From assembly GCA_032207245.1 (NCBI GenBank), contig CM063502.1:48388904-48452903 (forward strand): DNA of 64,000 nucleotides, written 5' to 3'. The DNA is from Pardosa pseudoannulata (lineage: Eukaryota > Arthropoda > Arachnida > Araneae > Lycosidae). The notes beneath the pieces were generated by a model. The model was not told the origin of the DNA and searched no databases. It saw only the letters and a program-made list of their open reading frames with translations. Below, in pieces: positions 24,637 through 36,649 of the stretch. Made by a program: the position numbers and the translations under genes. How positions within the stretch are numbered: position 1 is the stretch's first letter; every line of letters starts with the position of its first letter.

Positions 24637-25448
24637 AGTGAATAATTTCCTAATTGCAGAAATTACTGTTGCAATTATAAACATCAGAATAACAAATAAA
24701 GTTTAAAAAAATTATATTCAAAGATATACTATCCAAATATAATTTATATGAAATAAATAAATTCCAATAGCTTTCTATGCTATCGATAAAATATAAAAAA
24801 AATCTGAAATGCAATTTATAGAGTTCCGAAATTTTATTCATAGAGAGAAAGAATTTCTTATAAATTGAGAGGAAATATTTCAGATTGTCTTTTAATGAAC
24901 GAATCTCTTCAAAAAGGAATCCCTTTTGTGCTAGAAATCCCTTTTTCGGGTATAAGAATCAAATGCTGTTGTAATCATAAACGTTGGAGTAATAGAAAAG
25001 CCAAAAATACTTCTTTTCAGAGACAGCTTATCCAAATATAACTTATCTGGAATAAATAATATTCAATGGCTCGCTATGCCATCGAACAAATGTAAGATAA
25101 AATTTAAAATGCAATTAATATAGTTCAGAATTTGTATTCATTGAGACAAAGAGTTTCTTATCGATTGAGGGGAAATTATTTTAGATTTTTTTTAATGAAT
25201 GAATCTCTTTAAAAAAAAGCAGTCCTTCTGCAAGAAATCACTTTTCGGGTTTTAGAATTAAATGCTGTTGTAATTATAAAAGTAGAAGTAATAGAAAAAA
25301 TTAAAAATATTTCTATTCAAGGATAATTTATCCAAAAGATATTTATCTGAAATAAATAAATATCAATAGCTTGCTATGCCATAAGCTAATATAAGATGAA
25401 ATCTGAAATGCAATTACTATAATACAGAAATTATATAAATTATATTAA

Positions 25449-26879
25449 CCCATTAACATTTTCATTTTCTTCCCGAATTCAATCCAAAAAATGTCATGTT
25501 TTTTTATTGCATACTTTTGTTCCTTTTACATTTGTAATCTGTAAAATGCTATTAACCCCTTCCAGGTTCATTTTATTTCGGGATTATGGGTCAAAAAATG
25601 TCAAATTTTTTATACTTATTTTTATACATACATCGCTTTTTAAACATAATAGCATCATTCACATACAAAATTTCCTAAAAATTAATGTAAAAATATCAAT
25701 TTACATAAATGAGTAATTTACATGTATAGTTGGCTTTCTGTACTGCAGAAATCTTTAGACTTTGGAGTCAATTCACACTAACTGTAAATATAAAGCTTAG
25801 AATACCTAGCTTTTATCTTGAATTACATTTTATTTATATCCTATGTATTTACATAAATGATTATGAAATTATTAATCAAAATTTAGTCGTGTATGATACA
25901 ATCGAAAACACGGTACTACATAGAGTCCAACATCGCAATATGGGCAGTAGAACCTTTTTTCTCTCTTACCGTCTTCCTTCTACTGTCTCTCTTTGAGTAG
26001 GAAATAATCTAGTAGCCAGAAAAGTAGACAAAAGCATTCGAAACCATAAAAAGGACATGTGAAATAATTCGGGAAAGACTGATTGCTGATTGCACAGTGT
26101 AAAATTTCACAGTGGTCGAACTACATTCGGGATGAGCCAGGATGGTACATTTCGCCTGCCCGAGTACAGCTCGGGAAAAACTGGGAAGGGGTTAAAAGTA
26201 ATATTTCTAATTATTTTAAGCATTTACAACAACTTATTTACAGGAAATTACAGTTTCTTTTCTCACTCATGTACATTAGACAGGGAAGTGGCGCTTACAG
26301 TTATGCAGATAACAAATATTTTCGATTACAATTACTACACAATTATTTTCGAATGCAAATACTACAAATACATTTATTTAACCTGTTTTTTCAAAGATCA
26401 GATTTAGTGCGATAAATCTTGAAAGAGGGTAAGAAGCATAGTCCAACGTCCCAGCCCGGACAAAAATACCTAGTTTCTTTTCGAATTCTTTTGCTGCTGT
26501 CATTTTTCTTCAGTGAACACACATAGCACTTGTTTGTAGGTCTTAGTTTTTTATCTGTAGGTGGAATTACCTCTAAAAACTCTCTCTCGGTCAGTCTCCC
26601 AAAACCTCAAGCCAAAATCAAGCCAAAAACTCAAAGATAAAAACTCGCGGTGAAATGCAAAACCTATAAGAAAGCCCGAGCTTTCAAACGAAACGGAATA
26701 TACTTTGAAAACTAACAACTTGTGGACATATCTACGACTAATTTAACCTTAAAAAACAAAAGATATAGCCAAAAAAGTGAGAACGACCAAGAAATCAGAT
26801 TGCCCGTACGCCGTACGGGCAAATCATTCAAAGCACAGTAACCACACCCGTACGGTGTACGTGCAAAACAGGCAAGGGG
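25449..26879. mobile_element. piggyBac-like element (outer), inserted in the tandem array
   Basis: Flanked by TTAA (25445-25448 and 26880-26883), the target duplication of piggyBac. It starts CCCATTAAC and ends GCAAGGGG. The right end carries a palindromic block around 'cccgtacgg'/'ccgtacggg' (26808-26860). The total of 1431 bases includes the nested element at 25556-26191. No transposase frame is recognised, so it is non-autonomous. Confidence 0.75.
25556..26191. mobile_element. piggyBac-like MITE (inner, nested)
   Basis: Flanked by TTAA at 25552-25555 and 26192-26195. It starts CCCCTTCCAGG and ends CTGGGAAGGGG, giving short TIRs CCCCTTCC. Its left ~60 bases resemble the left end of the outer element ('caaaaaatgtca' shared), so both belong to one family. 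Open frames inside (25507-25996, 26083-26415) have no recognised domain. Confidence 0.75.
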
Positions 26880-26965
26880 TTAACTAAGATAAAGAATTTC
26901 TTATTGATTGAGGGGAAATTATTTCAGAATATTTTTAATTAATGAATATCTTTAAACCTTTGTAT

Positions 26966-27300
26966 TATCGTGTTGCAGAACTGTAACATACCCAAAACTG
27001 TATGTCATTCCCACAAAGAGTTCTAAAAGATGATTTTATTGATTGTCGTTATCCTGTAACACTGCAATTAACATACTTAGCTCTTAGAATCTGTACCAAA
27101 TGCCGATAATACATTTAATTTTCGTAGCAAATTTCCATTTTTCGTTTTATCAGATGCATATAATTGTTAAATAAAATCATAAAGATTAGACTGTTTTTAA
27201 TTCTAAAAAATCTGGAAAAGTCAGTAAAAGGTTTTTCACAAAGATAGTTTCAAACTCTTTATGTGATTATAATTTTTGTGCAAAGTAGTTTACAATATTT
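26966..27300. repeat. Diverged dispersed repeat
   Basis: 'catacccaaaactgtatg', 'cactgcaattaacatactta' and 'aaagatagtttcaaactctt' resemble, in inverse, parts of the 35-36 kb array unit, and in direct orientation 47400-47770. Similarity is patchy. Confidence 0.4.
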
Positions 27301-27536
27301 TTAAGAAATATATATATATAATATATCAAAATTATTTCACTCTAATATTTCCTTAAAAATCCCCTCTCTCCCATTCTAATTCCTTTAAATCTTTTTCCCA
27401 GCCTCTATGTAGCAGCTTTGGTATAAAGTTTGAATTAGACTTCAGTCGTTCTCTTCAATGTCGGCCTCACTGCATTTTTATTATTGCTAGCTGTTGAGCT
27501 TTCTCCATGTCAAGGAGTTTTATAAAAAAATGCTTT

Positions 27537-27616
<80 letters not shown>
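27537..27616. repeat. Compound (CA)n(TA)n(TG)n microsatellite
   Basis: (CA) about 13, then (TA), then (TG) about 20. The CA and TG arms are inverse to each other, so the tract is itself a hairpin former. Confidence 0.98.
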
Positions 27617-28142
<526 letters not shown>

Positions 28143-28600
28143 ATACGCTTTTATCTAATGAATTGACATTTTTATATTCAAAACAATATTTAAATATTTT
28201 ATACACTGTTATTAAAATACTTTATTCTAACACTTGGGGAAATATATTTTTAATTCGGGGAATATTGAAATACAAAAAGTTGAAAACCTTTGTATCACAA
28301 TGTGACATCTTCTCTGCAGTAGCAAATAAAGTGGGTAGAACTTTAATTTTTCGATGGTATAAAACTAAGCAGAATGATTCAATGGCTATTAAGAGGTAGG
28401 GACGTAGCCAGAACGAAATTCAGGATGGGGGACCTCAAACTGAAATGAAACAATTATACAATTCACTATTTTGTAACTAAAAAAGGTAAAATTTAATATT
28501 AATATTTAATATTAATACTGGCAAATATATAAAAGGATTTGTAACAAAAATATTGAAATTAACAAATAGAAATTTTAAAAAATTGAAGTTTATGTTTAAA
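28143..28600. other. No gene; short dispersed-repeat fragment at 28400-28490
   Basis: 'gtagggacgtagccagaacg' followed by 'caattatacaattcactatt' resembles the stretch at 20278-20345 in layout (G-run, then aaac(a)attatac). The rest is featureless. Confidence 0.35.
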
Positions 28601-28604
28601 TTAT

Positions 28605-28702
28605 TTATTTTAGGTGGCTACGGAAGATAAGACTAAGAAAAGTAGAACGGGCATTGAAAAAATTTTGAAGGCTTTTAATGACAATAATTTTATAATTTTA
28701 GA

Positions 28703-28788
<86 letters not shown>

Positions 28789-29000
28789 GTGTATGAATAG
28801 AAATTCATAAATAACAAAGAACTTTTCAAACTCTTGTTCATTAATTTGAATTTTATATACAATTCAAATTAATGAACAATTATATCATATGCATGTGAAA
28901 CCTGGGCAACAACTTTGTCAGATGGAAAGATACTGGCGACCTAAAGAAAAATCCTTAGTATATTTGGAGGAATACAAAAATTAAATTTGATTCAATATCT
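28605..29000 (+). mobile_element. Non-LTR retrotransposon fragment, copy 1
   Basis: Nearly identical to 32655-32960: 'taggtggctacggaagataa', 'ttgaaaaaattttgaag', 'gggcaacaactttgtcagat' and 'ttggaggaatacaaaaa'. A (TA)n tract (28706-28784) sits at the same internal point as in copy 2. This copy contains an extra inverted stretch at 28861-28879 (listed separately) and a deletion in 'gcgacctaaagaaa'. No coding capacity remains. The family is identified from the longer copy. Confidence 0.75.
28834..28879. repeat. 19-bp hairpin present in only one of two LINE copies
   Basis: Bases 28834-28852 are the exact inverse of 28861-28879 with loop TTATATAC. The sister copy at 32835-32870 has the left arm and loop but not the right arm. 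Confidence 0.9.
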
Positions 29001-29533
29001 AGTTTTTAAAAATGTATATTTGAAAAGTGCTTTTATATCAGTGTTAAAATGCAATGCGTTAACACCAGATTTTTAAGGGCTCGAGCCCTCTCCTTCCCTT
29101 TTTCAGGCTATGACCCTGTTAGGGGGATATATAACCTTTAAACATTTAAAATCAGGCCTGAAACTGAATGTTTTTTTACTGTTTCTGGCATCATTTATTA
29201 CATAATTAATATACTTATAACAAAACATTATGTTACAGTATTTTAGAAGTGAAAAATAAATATGTCAAACATTCACGTTTATTAATGGTGCTATTAAAAT
29301 ATATTGAAGAGCTTATTATAACCGCAGAGAATTTAATAATTTTTATAAATGTTTTTCATCTCCATTTGAGACAGATTTTATGCATTACATGACACTAACA
29401 AAAAAAATTTAAGACCTATTTCATTACTTTTGTATTTTTAATTTTTTCTAATTTTAGGTTGAAAATTGATAATTTTTTAATAAAATCAAGATTTTAAAGT
29501 ATGTAAATACTGATATATTTTTCTAAAACAAAA

Positions 29534-29573
<40 letters not shown>

Positions 29574-30600
29574 GTCAGCTTATGAGTATTGTGTATATGA
29601 AATTTCAAATTTATTCATGCAATGTATCTTTAGATATGACGCACGTAATTTGAAAAAATATGTTTTGAGTAATATCCTTTTTTAAGGGTCCTTAATGGCG
29701 AAATGGTCCTAGTTAAAACAAGTCCCTTAGTTGTTAAAATTTCAGTTTTTGGAATAATTTTATGCGGTTTGTGGCATAAGATATAAGATAAATTAACTAT
29801 CAGATAAACTAAATCTTGGAAAATCGATTTTTTGAAATTTTAAAGGTTATGTGTCCCTTTAAATAAGCACTAGTTTCACCAAATACTTTAAGAAGTTGGG
29901 TTTTATATTCTATTCAATGGAACAAAAAGTAAAGCATTCACTGCTTTCAGATTTTATTTTTCTTTTTTGTCTGACAGGGAAGAAAAATGAGTTCGTGTTT
30001 AAGTAATGGAGCAAAACCATAGCACGTTAACAGATATTCCCAATTTTTCTTATTAAAAAAATTCTGTTAATAACTTTTTTATGAGTTAACAGCCAAATAT
30101 GGTTAGCTATAATCCATTTAAAAGAAAAATAATTCAATGAGAGCTCTTCAACATGTGGCAACCTCGTATAATAGGATAAAGTATTTTTTTAATTTGGTTT
30201 TTATAGTAAGGTCCTCACAGTAAATAATTTTTTCCCTACCAACACAAGCATAAGACTACAAGACATTTATAATATATTTTAAAGTATTTATAATAAATTT
30301 TAAATACTCGATGTTACCCTATTTTGAGACATGTTTCTCAAAATAGGATGACAGAAACCTTAAGTTTACACAGCGATCAATATTTAATTGTCTAAAATAT
30401 ATCATATCAATATTTATTATCTTAAATGAATTTATATATAAGCTTTTGATTATCAATTACAGGATAAATAATTACCATTATGTCAGAAACAAAATTATCG
30501 CGTATTTAACCGATGAAAGCTTGTGTCATTGGTATTAAATATATATTGATTAATATCTTAAATTTAAGTTATTAGTGCACAGAGTAAAACAAATATGTAA
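29001..30600. other. AT-rich DNA with (ATT)n at 29534-29573
   Basis: Only the 40-base trinucleotide repeat is identifiable. A GC-richer scrap at 29070-29120 ('gggctcgagccctctccttc') looks like repeat debris. Confidence 0.5.
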
Positions 30601-30605
30601 TTTAA

Positions 30606-31546
30606 CCCTTTGGCGGTTTTGGGGCATTTTACTCCCCACTTACAGGATGACAACGTCTCTCGCGTCCGCAGCCACGAGCTCAAGCCGTACGTGTCCTCTG
30701 GGTAGTACTAAATGAGAGACAACCTGAGGGGTATACCTCCTTTAGTTATATACGGGCTTCACGCACCCGGGGTTTAGCTGAGTGATCTGGATCTTCTGTT
30801 ATTCTTGGTAGACTGAGCTTACCTCTATAGTGTTTTTTCCTTACCGGGTTTGATAGCATTAAATCGGACCATGGCGGAACTCTCTTAGGTCAGCAACAGC
30901 TCAATTGCTGTTGTGGTTGCTATCGTGACCTCTGGTCTTCAGTTTGCATGCTGCTGTATGTCTTCGGATGGGTCAGCGTAAGAATGAACTCACTCCCCGC
31001 TTAAAAAGTCTTTAGAAATACACCCGCGAGAAACTCAAAACCCATTATAAATCAGCTAAAATTCTACATAGTATTAGTTCTTCGACCAACGGACAGATAT
31101 TCCCCAAGAAAAATAGAAGGTCATCTTGTTAGCTTCCAAGCAAAGAAGTTTGCTGTGCCACAGGATGAACGCTTAGCCAAGTCTGTGTGAAAAAAAATAT
31201 GCCAAAGTTAATTTCCAACCACAGTCAGTTTGGGAAATTTACCACAAAGGCCCAAAAAATGAGAACTTCTTCTTGTGAGCAGAATGGGATGTACTCTTGT
31301 CCCTGGTGTATTGCAACATGATAAATACTACTAATCTTTCCATGGCAAATAATCGTCATCTAATTGAATTTTCTCTAGGACCGTAAAATGGTTCCGTGGG
31401 AAATATACATTAAACCCCTATAATTTAAATCTAAAAACAAAATTCGTCAAAATAAAATGCATTACCTTTATTGGTTTTGTTTAATTCATAACAAAACACA
31501 AAATCCGAGAGGAATACAAAGCAGAAATAAATGACCCGCGAAAGGG
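30606..31546. mobile_element. piggyBac-like non-autonomous element containing repeat C
   Basis: Flanked by TTAA at 30602-30605 and 31547-31550. The left end CCCTTTGGCGG pairs with the inverse of the right end (CCCTTTCGCGG) with one mismatch in 11. It is 941 bases long with no transposase. The 300 bp unclassified repeat lies inside on the minus strand. Confidence 0.75.
30690..31000 (-). repeat. Unclassified interspersed repeat, copy C
   Basis: Minus strand shares 'cttacgctgacccatccgaa', 'cacaacagcaattgagctgt', 'agaggtaagctcagtctacc' and 'gggtgcgtgaagcccgta' with copies A (7226) and B (20870). Confidence 0.65.
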
Positions 31547-31626
31547 TTAAAGAACTTTAAATACTGCGGTCTATTCTCATCAGTGATCAGTTGCCATTTT
31601 AAGTATCATAGGAGGTCATTTATAAA

Positions 31627-31698
31627 AAAAAAAAAAATAAAAAAAAAATAAAAAAAAGAGTTTTGTTTTTTGTTTTTTGTTTTTTGTTTTTTGTTTTT
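31627..31698. repeat. A-rich run followed by (TTTTTTG)n
   Basis: Five heptamer units follow an interrupted A-run. The two halves are partly inverse. Confidence 0.95.
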
Positions 31699-32080
31699 AT
31701 CACATGTAAACATAGAACTGTAAAGTGAAGCTTTATAAAATGCAAAGTTACTTTTCATGATCTCAGTTTATGTACCTGCCTAAAAAGTAAACTTATGCTC
31801 GAGGCTCGAAAAATCAAAAAATGAAAAAAAAATAAGCGACAAAAATATAAATAATAACAGACACTAAAAAAATTTGGTAAATTGTTATTCACCTTTACTG
31901 AAAAGGAAAACTCGTTCCGAGAAAACTTAAAGTTCTACAAACTATACTTTAGTTGTCCCTAAATTGAGACATTGTGTACTAATGAGTTAAAAAAAATCAG
32001 ATGTCTTCGGGAAAATATAAAGCTAATAAATCTTAGGAGTTTAAAAATAACACTTTTAATGTGTATATTATATATCTCTC

Positions 32081-32084
<4 letters not shown>
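31699..32084. other. No recognised feature
   Basis: AT-rich sequence. Confidence 0.4.

Positions 32085-32151
<67 letters not shown>
32085..32151. repeat. (TA)n(TG)n microsatellite
   Basis: About 21 TA then 12 TG units. Confidence 0.98.
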
Positions 32152-32650
32152 AATTAATAAAATCATTTATCACCGATCACATCAGAGAAATGCCCCATAT
32201 TTTTACCTGCCAGGGCTTGCTTGGTAATCTCACTATGATGCAATCATAGTGGGGAGAAAGGCTCTCACTTAGAACAAGACCAGGCGAAATACTTAGTAAA
32301 AATCCATTATTTTCATCTTAAAGACGGAGAACTGACAGGCGTGTCTTACTAACAAGAGACAAACGCGCATCTGCTTGATCTGGGAAAATGCTATCTTCAG
32401 GAGAGGAAAATAAGGTGGAGGGCTTTGCATGAGAAAGAGTTTAAATCAGCGTTTCCTATGTAGCTTGTTAAAATATTAGTGGGGAAATCAATTAATGGCA
32501 TTAAAATTGCAGAAACCATTAATTTTTCTAGGAGAATTGACAGTTTGGTTAGAGAATAGAGAGATAGAATATCATGTAGTCCCAAAAGTTCAATCTTTCA
32601 TTTCGGGAAGTATGAAAAGAATGCTAATATGAATGATTTATATCCGTGAT
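32152..32650. other. No recognised feature
   Basis: The 62-codon minus frame at 32397-32585 has no recognised domain. Confidence 0.4.
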
Positions 32651-32654
32651 TTAT

Positions 32655-32751
32655 TTTAGGTGGCTACGGAAGATAAGACTAAGAAAAGTAGAACGGGCAT
32701 TGAAAAAATTTTGAAGACTTTTAATGACAGTAATTTTATAATTTTAGAAAC

Positions 32752-32784
<33 letters not shown>

Positions 32785-33330
32785 CATCGTGTGTGAATAG
32801 AAATTCACAAATAACAAAGAACTTTTCAAACTCTTGTTCATTAATTTGAATTTTATATACAATTGAAAATCGTATGCATGTGCAACCTGGGCAACAACTT
32901 TGTCAGATGAAAAGATACTGGCTACCTTTGAAAGAAAAATCCTTAGAAGTATATTTGGAGGAATACAAAAAAATAATATATGGCTCAAGAGATCAAGTTT
33001 AGAACTATATAATTTATATAATGAACCTGACATAATAAATTTCATCAAATTGCAAAGAATAAAGTGGGCAGACCATCTAATCAGAATGGACAATAATCGA
33101 ACAACAAAAAGGGTCTTCGATGCAAAACCTACAGGAACGCGAAGGCGAGTAAGACCTGACCTGAGATGGACAGACTGTCTGTAAAGAGACCTTCAGGTAC
33201 TTAAAGTAAAAAACTGGAAGAATTTGGTCTCCAGAAGGTTGTCTTGATAAAAGCTTATTGAGAAGGCCAGAGACCATCCTGGGCTGTCATGCCACTGAAG
33301 AAGAAGAAGATACAATAGAAAATTTTATGA
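32655..33330 (+). mobile_element. Non-LTR retrotransposon 3' fragment, copy 2 (C-terminal region of the RT ORF)
   Basis: The longest frame, 32900-33184, reads LATFERKILRSIFGG, then ELYNLYNEPDIINFIKLQRI, then KWADHLIRMDNNRTTKRVF and DLRWTDCL, followed in frame after a stop by DLQVLKVKNWKNL...KARDHPGLSCH. This is the well-known tail of one group of animal LINE polymerase ORFs ('FERK[IV]LR.I[FY]G', 'ELYELYNEPDIV', 'RW.GHV.RMD..R', 'GRPRLRW'). Upstream is the segment shared with 28605. It has stops at 33182 and later and is not functional. The clade (RTE, CR1 or other) is not fixed. Confidence 0.8.
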
Positions 33331-33825
33331 AGTCGAATTGTAATTTAAAGCTTTCTTCCTTTCTGAGAATAAAGATATTGTCTTCTGGGAAACATTGTTC
33401 TGGTAGATATCAGTACCATAATTATAGCATCAACATTTTCATTACATGTGTATAGGTAAACATGCACGCCGAAAAATTGTCCAAACAATCAAGTGTATGC
33501 GGGATTAGATATATGTTTATAAAACTCTATCTCTCTATCTTCTTTACTTCACTCTTACTCCCTCTCTATCTCTCTTCACTCCTTCCCTCTATCTTTTCTG
33601 CCCTCCCCTCTCTCTATCACTACCCTTCCCTCTTTCTTCTCTAAAACGGCACAACATCAATGCTGTATATACCGTCCGAAACATTTCGTGAAAGCTTTGG
33701 CGAAGTATACATACGATGAATTTGCAGATATGTACATCACATACTATGAAGCAAAAGAAAATGGATGAGAAACACGACAGTCCGAGGAGCGGGTACAGCA
33801 CTAGAACTATTCGAGGGGTTGCACC
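33331..33825. other. No gene; CT-rich stretch at 33520-33645
   Basis: Low-complexity pyrimidine-rich sequence that generates spurious frames on both strands. Confidence 0.5.
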
Positions 33826-34145
33826 ATTTACCGGTGTGAACTGTGCAACAACTCGCGGCCACTTTTTTGATCCCTTGTTGGGATTTTTAATTATTGCTCA
33901 TCTGGGTGGGTGCTATCACATTCTTAATTTTGTAAAAACAATTTAAACTCACTAGTAAATGAGACTCTGCAACTTCTATTATTATTCATTCGCTTTCCCA
34001 ACACTGTTGCAAGTTCAGGTTGGAATTCTAATTTTACTCTTTTCTACCTCTCAGAGTTGAATGCTATCCTTTGTTTCAAAGTAGTTATTGTTCATCTGGT
34101 TGGGTACTATCACTCTTTTCATTTAGCAAAAACAATTTAGACTCC
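33826..34145. repeat. Dispersed repeat pair, copy 1
   Basis: Shares 'gtgcaacaactcgcgg', 'tcattcgctttcccaaca' and 'ttgttcatctgg' with 36265-36610. Internally it holds two diverged sub-copies about 190 bases apart ('tgctcatctgggtgggtgct' and 'tgttcatctggttgggtact'). Confidence 0.6.
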
Positions 34146-34150
34146 CCTTG

Positions 34151-34160
34151 TATGTATGTG

Positions 34161-34209
<49 letters not shown>
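34151..34209. repeat. (TA)n(TG)n microsatellite
   Basis: A short GT/TA lead-in, then (TA)n and about 17 TG units. Confidence 0.97.
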
Positions 34210-34212
<3 letters not shown>

Positions 34213-34447
34213 CCAAAATGTAAGCTTTCAGGATAATCCGGTCACGCGGAAGCATTTTTGAGCTATTTGATGAGCTTGCAAACAGATAAGTTTCAATCAG
34301 CGCGTGGACATGGAGCTGTCAACACTCTACGCGTGTCTTCGACGGAAAAGTGAAAATGGAGCAAGTTTTACTTTAACGATGATTTATTAAACCTATTATT
34401 ACCAAGAAGACTGTTGTCCATTCGCCTTAACTCTGCAACACGGCATG

Positions 34448-34449
<2 letters not shown>
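34210..34449. other. No recognised feature
   Basis: A moderately GC-rich 240-base spacer between two microsatellites. Confidence 0.4.

Positions 34450-34533
<84 letters not shown>
34450..34533. repeat. (TA)n microsatellite
   Basis: About 41 TA units, followed by a short CA/TA piece. Confidence 0.98.
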
Positions 34534-34535
<2 letters not shown>

Positions 34536-34984
34536 CACACACATATATATATGATGAAAGAATATAAGAATAATGAATAATGAATTACCATAAAGATATT
34601 AAAGTACATACTTATACTGCGGTTTAAATGCTTACACGATGTTCATTTATTAAGCCCTTTTTCTGTTTAATTGAATCTCTCTCTGCAATCAAAATAAGCT
34701 CTATTTCAGACTTTGAGGAAAAGGCACTATATATTGGAATTCAACGATCATATTAAAATTTTACGATCTGCTGGAACTTATGCTGGAAAATTTAATTACA
34801 GGCCATAAAAGTTAACGAGTTTTCTACTTTCTTCATATTCATTTCACCGAATTTTTATTTTCTATGAATATTTCTTATTAGAGAGATTTGTTTTCGATGC
34901 TAAAATACTTGCTTCTTTTACAATATTTCAAGATAAAATAATTATTTTTATTTTCATTAAATCCTCTGAAATAGATAATAAATT

Positions 34985-36235
34985 AATCCTTCGTATTCCA
35001 ACATTCCCTAATTATAAAATATTTCCTTAAATGTTAGAATACATTATTTAAAGAATATATAAATATTTTTTTTAATTAAAAAAGAAAGAAAATTATTGGA
35101 AAAAAAGTGTAACTTTTATAAACCAAATATACATTTTTTTTTTAATATTGAAAATCACTTTGCACAAACATTATCTTTGCAAGAAGGTTTGAAACTACCT
35201 TTCTGAGAAAGCGGTCTTTCATATCTCCAATATGTATTTTAGTTTTATAAATTCAAAGTTTATTTCAGTCATAATCATGTACATTTGTTCAAATGATAAA
35301 TTAAAATTTCATATGAAAATTAACTTAGTATAGGCAATCCGTAAGAATTCTACGAGTAAATTGTGTTAATTGCAGTGTGTTGCAGAATACATTGTATTCC
35401 AACAATCCCTAATTATAAAATATATCCTTAAATGTTAGAATACATTATTTAAAGCTTATAAAAATAATTTTTTAATTAAAAAAGAAAGAAAATTATTGGA
35501 AAAAAGTGTAATTTTTATAAACCAAAAATACATTTTTAAATTTTGAAAATTACTTTGCACATACATTATCTTTGCATAAAGAATTTGAAACTACCTTTCT
35601 GAGATAGCTGTTTTTCATATCTCTAATATGTATTTTAAATTTTTATAAATTCAAAGTTTATTTCAGCCTTAATCATGTACATTTGTTCAAATGATAAATT
35701 AAAATTTCATATGAAAATTAACTTAGTATAGGCAATCCGTAGGAATTCTACGAGAAAATTGTGTTAATTGCAGTATGTTGCAGAATACATCGTATTTCAA
35801 CAATCCCTAATTATAAAATATTTCTTTAAATGTTAGAATACATTATTTAAAGCATATTAAAAATAATTTTTAATTAAAAAAGAAAGAAAATTTTTGGAAA
35901 AAAATGTAATTTTTATAAAAAAAAAAATACATTTTTTTAAATATTAAAAATTACTTTGCACATACATTATCTTTTTTTAATTAAAAATTATTTTTTTGGT
36001 TTGGTTTTGGAGCGCTACGGTCTACTTTTTGCAACACGAGGGCTAATGAGACCGGGACCTATTGCTTAAAGCCGATTCCGATCGGCTACGAACATCCATG
36101 CCATAGTGGGATTCGAACACACGAGCTCTGGTTCCGAAGGCCAGCACCCTAACCATTAACTTAGTATAGTCGATCGGTAGAAATTCTACTAGTAAATTGT
36201 GTTAATTGCAGTGTGTTGCAGAATACATCAGTCAG
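34985..36235. repeat. Three-copy tandem array, about 405-bp unit, third copy broken by a SINE
   Basis: 'ctaattataaaatat' with flanking 'aaatgttagaatacattatt' recurs at about 35008, 35408 and 35808. Later unit blocks ('gcaatccgtaagaattctac', 'gtgttaattgcagtgtgttg') follow each. In the third unit the middle is lost and replaced by the SINE at 35995-36160, after which the unit end resumes. Confidence 0.9.
35995..36160 (-). mobile_element. tRNA-Arg-derived SINE, good copy
   Basis: The plus strand reads 'ttttggagcgctacggtcta', 'ctttttgcaacacgagggct', 'aatgagaccgggacctattg', 'gggattcgaacac' (inverse B-box) and 'ttccgaaggccagcacccta' (inverse anticodon arm). The A-box end is cut where the array resumes, so the 5' head is truncated or the insertion came with a deletion. 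Confidence 0.85.
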
Positions 36236-36264
36236 TTCTTAAAACTAATTGTGTAAATAGCATC

Positions 36265-36610
36265 AAACTGTGCAACAACACGCGGCAATCTCTTTGAACA
36301 TTTGTTGTGCTTCCTTTTTTTCTCTCTAAACAATAAACTAGACTTCTGTTATCATTCACTTGCTTTCCTAACATGATTCAAGTTTAAATTTTAATAACGC
36401 TTTTCATCTATCAGAGTGGAATGCGACCCTTTGTTCCGTGGTAATTATTGTTCTTCCGTGTTAATTGTTGTCTGACCTATTAGGTTTTATGGATTCTTCT
36501 TATTTTGTAAAATCAATTTAGCCTCACGAATAAATCAGAATGTGCAACTTTTGATGTTTTTAATTCTGTTTCCATTCACTGTTGAAAGTTTAGCTTGGAA
36601 TTTCAATTTT
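36265..36610. repeat. Dispersed repeat pair, copy 2
   Basis: Partner of 33826-34145 ('gtgcaacaacacgcgg', 'tatcagagtggaatgcga'). Confidence 0.6.
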
Positions 36611-36649
36611 ACTTCATGTTAAAAATCTACGACACGGGGTTACAAAGGT

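Larger units (their letters stand above)
24650..26965. repeat. Three-copy tandem array (about 300-bp unit) split by a transposon
   Basis: Units start with '[gt]actgtt[gt]gcaatt'-type sequence at about 24664, 24965 and 25263. The third unit stops at TTAA (25445) and resumes after TTAA (26880) with 'ctaagataaagaatttctta', which matches the corresponding part of units 1 and 2. The array therefore predates the insertion. Confidence 0.85.

Noticed and set aside
33462..33801. Opposed frames in CT-rich DNA
   Set aside because: Low-complexity composition lacks stops by chance; no domain is seen.
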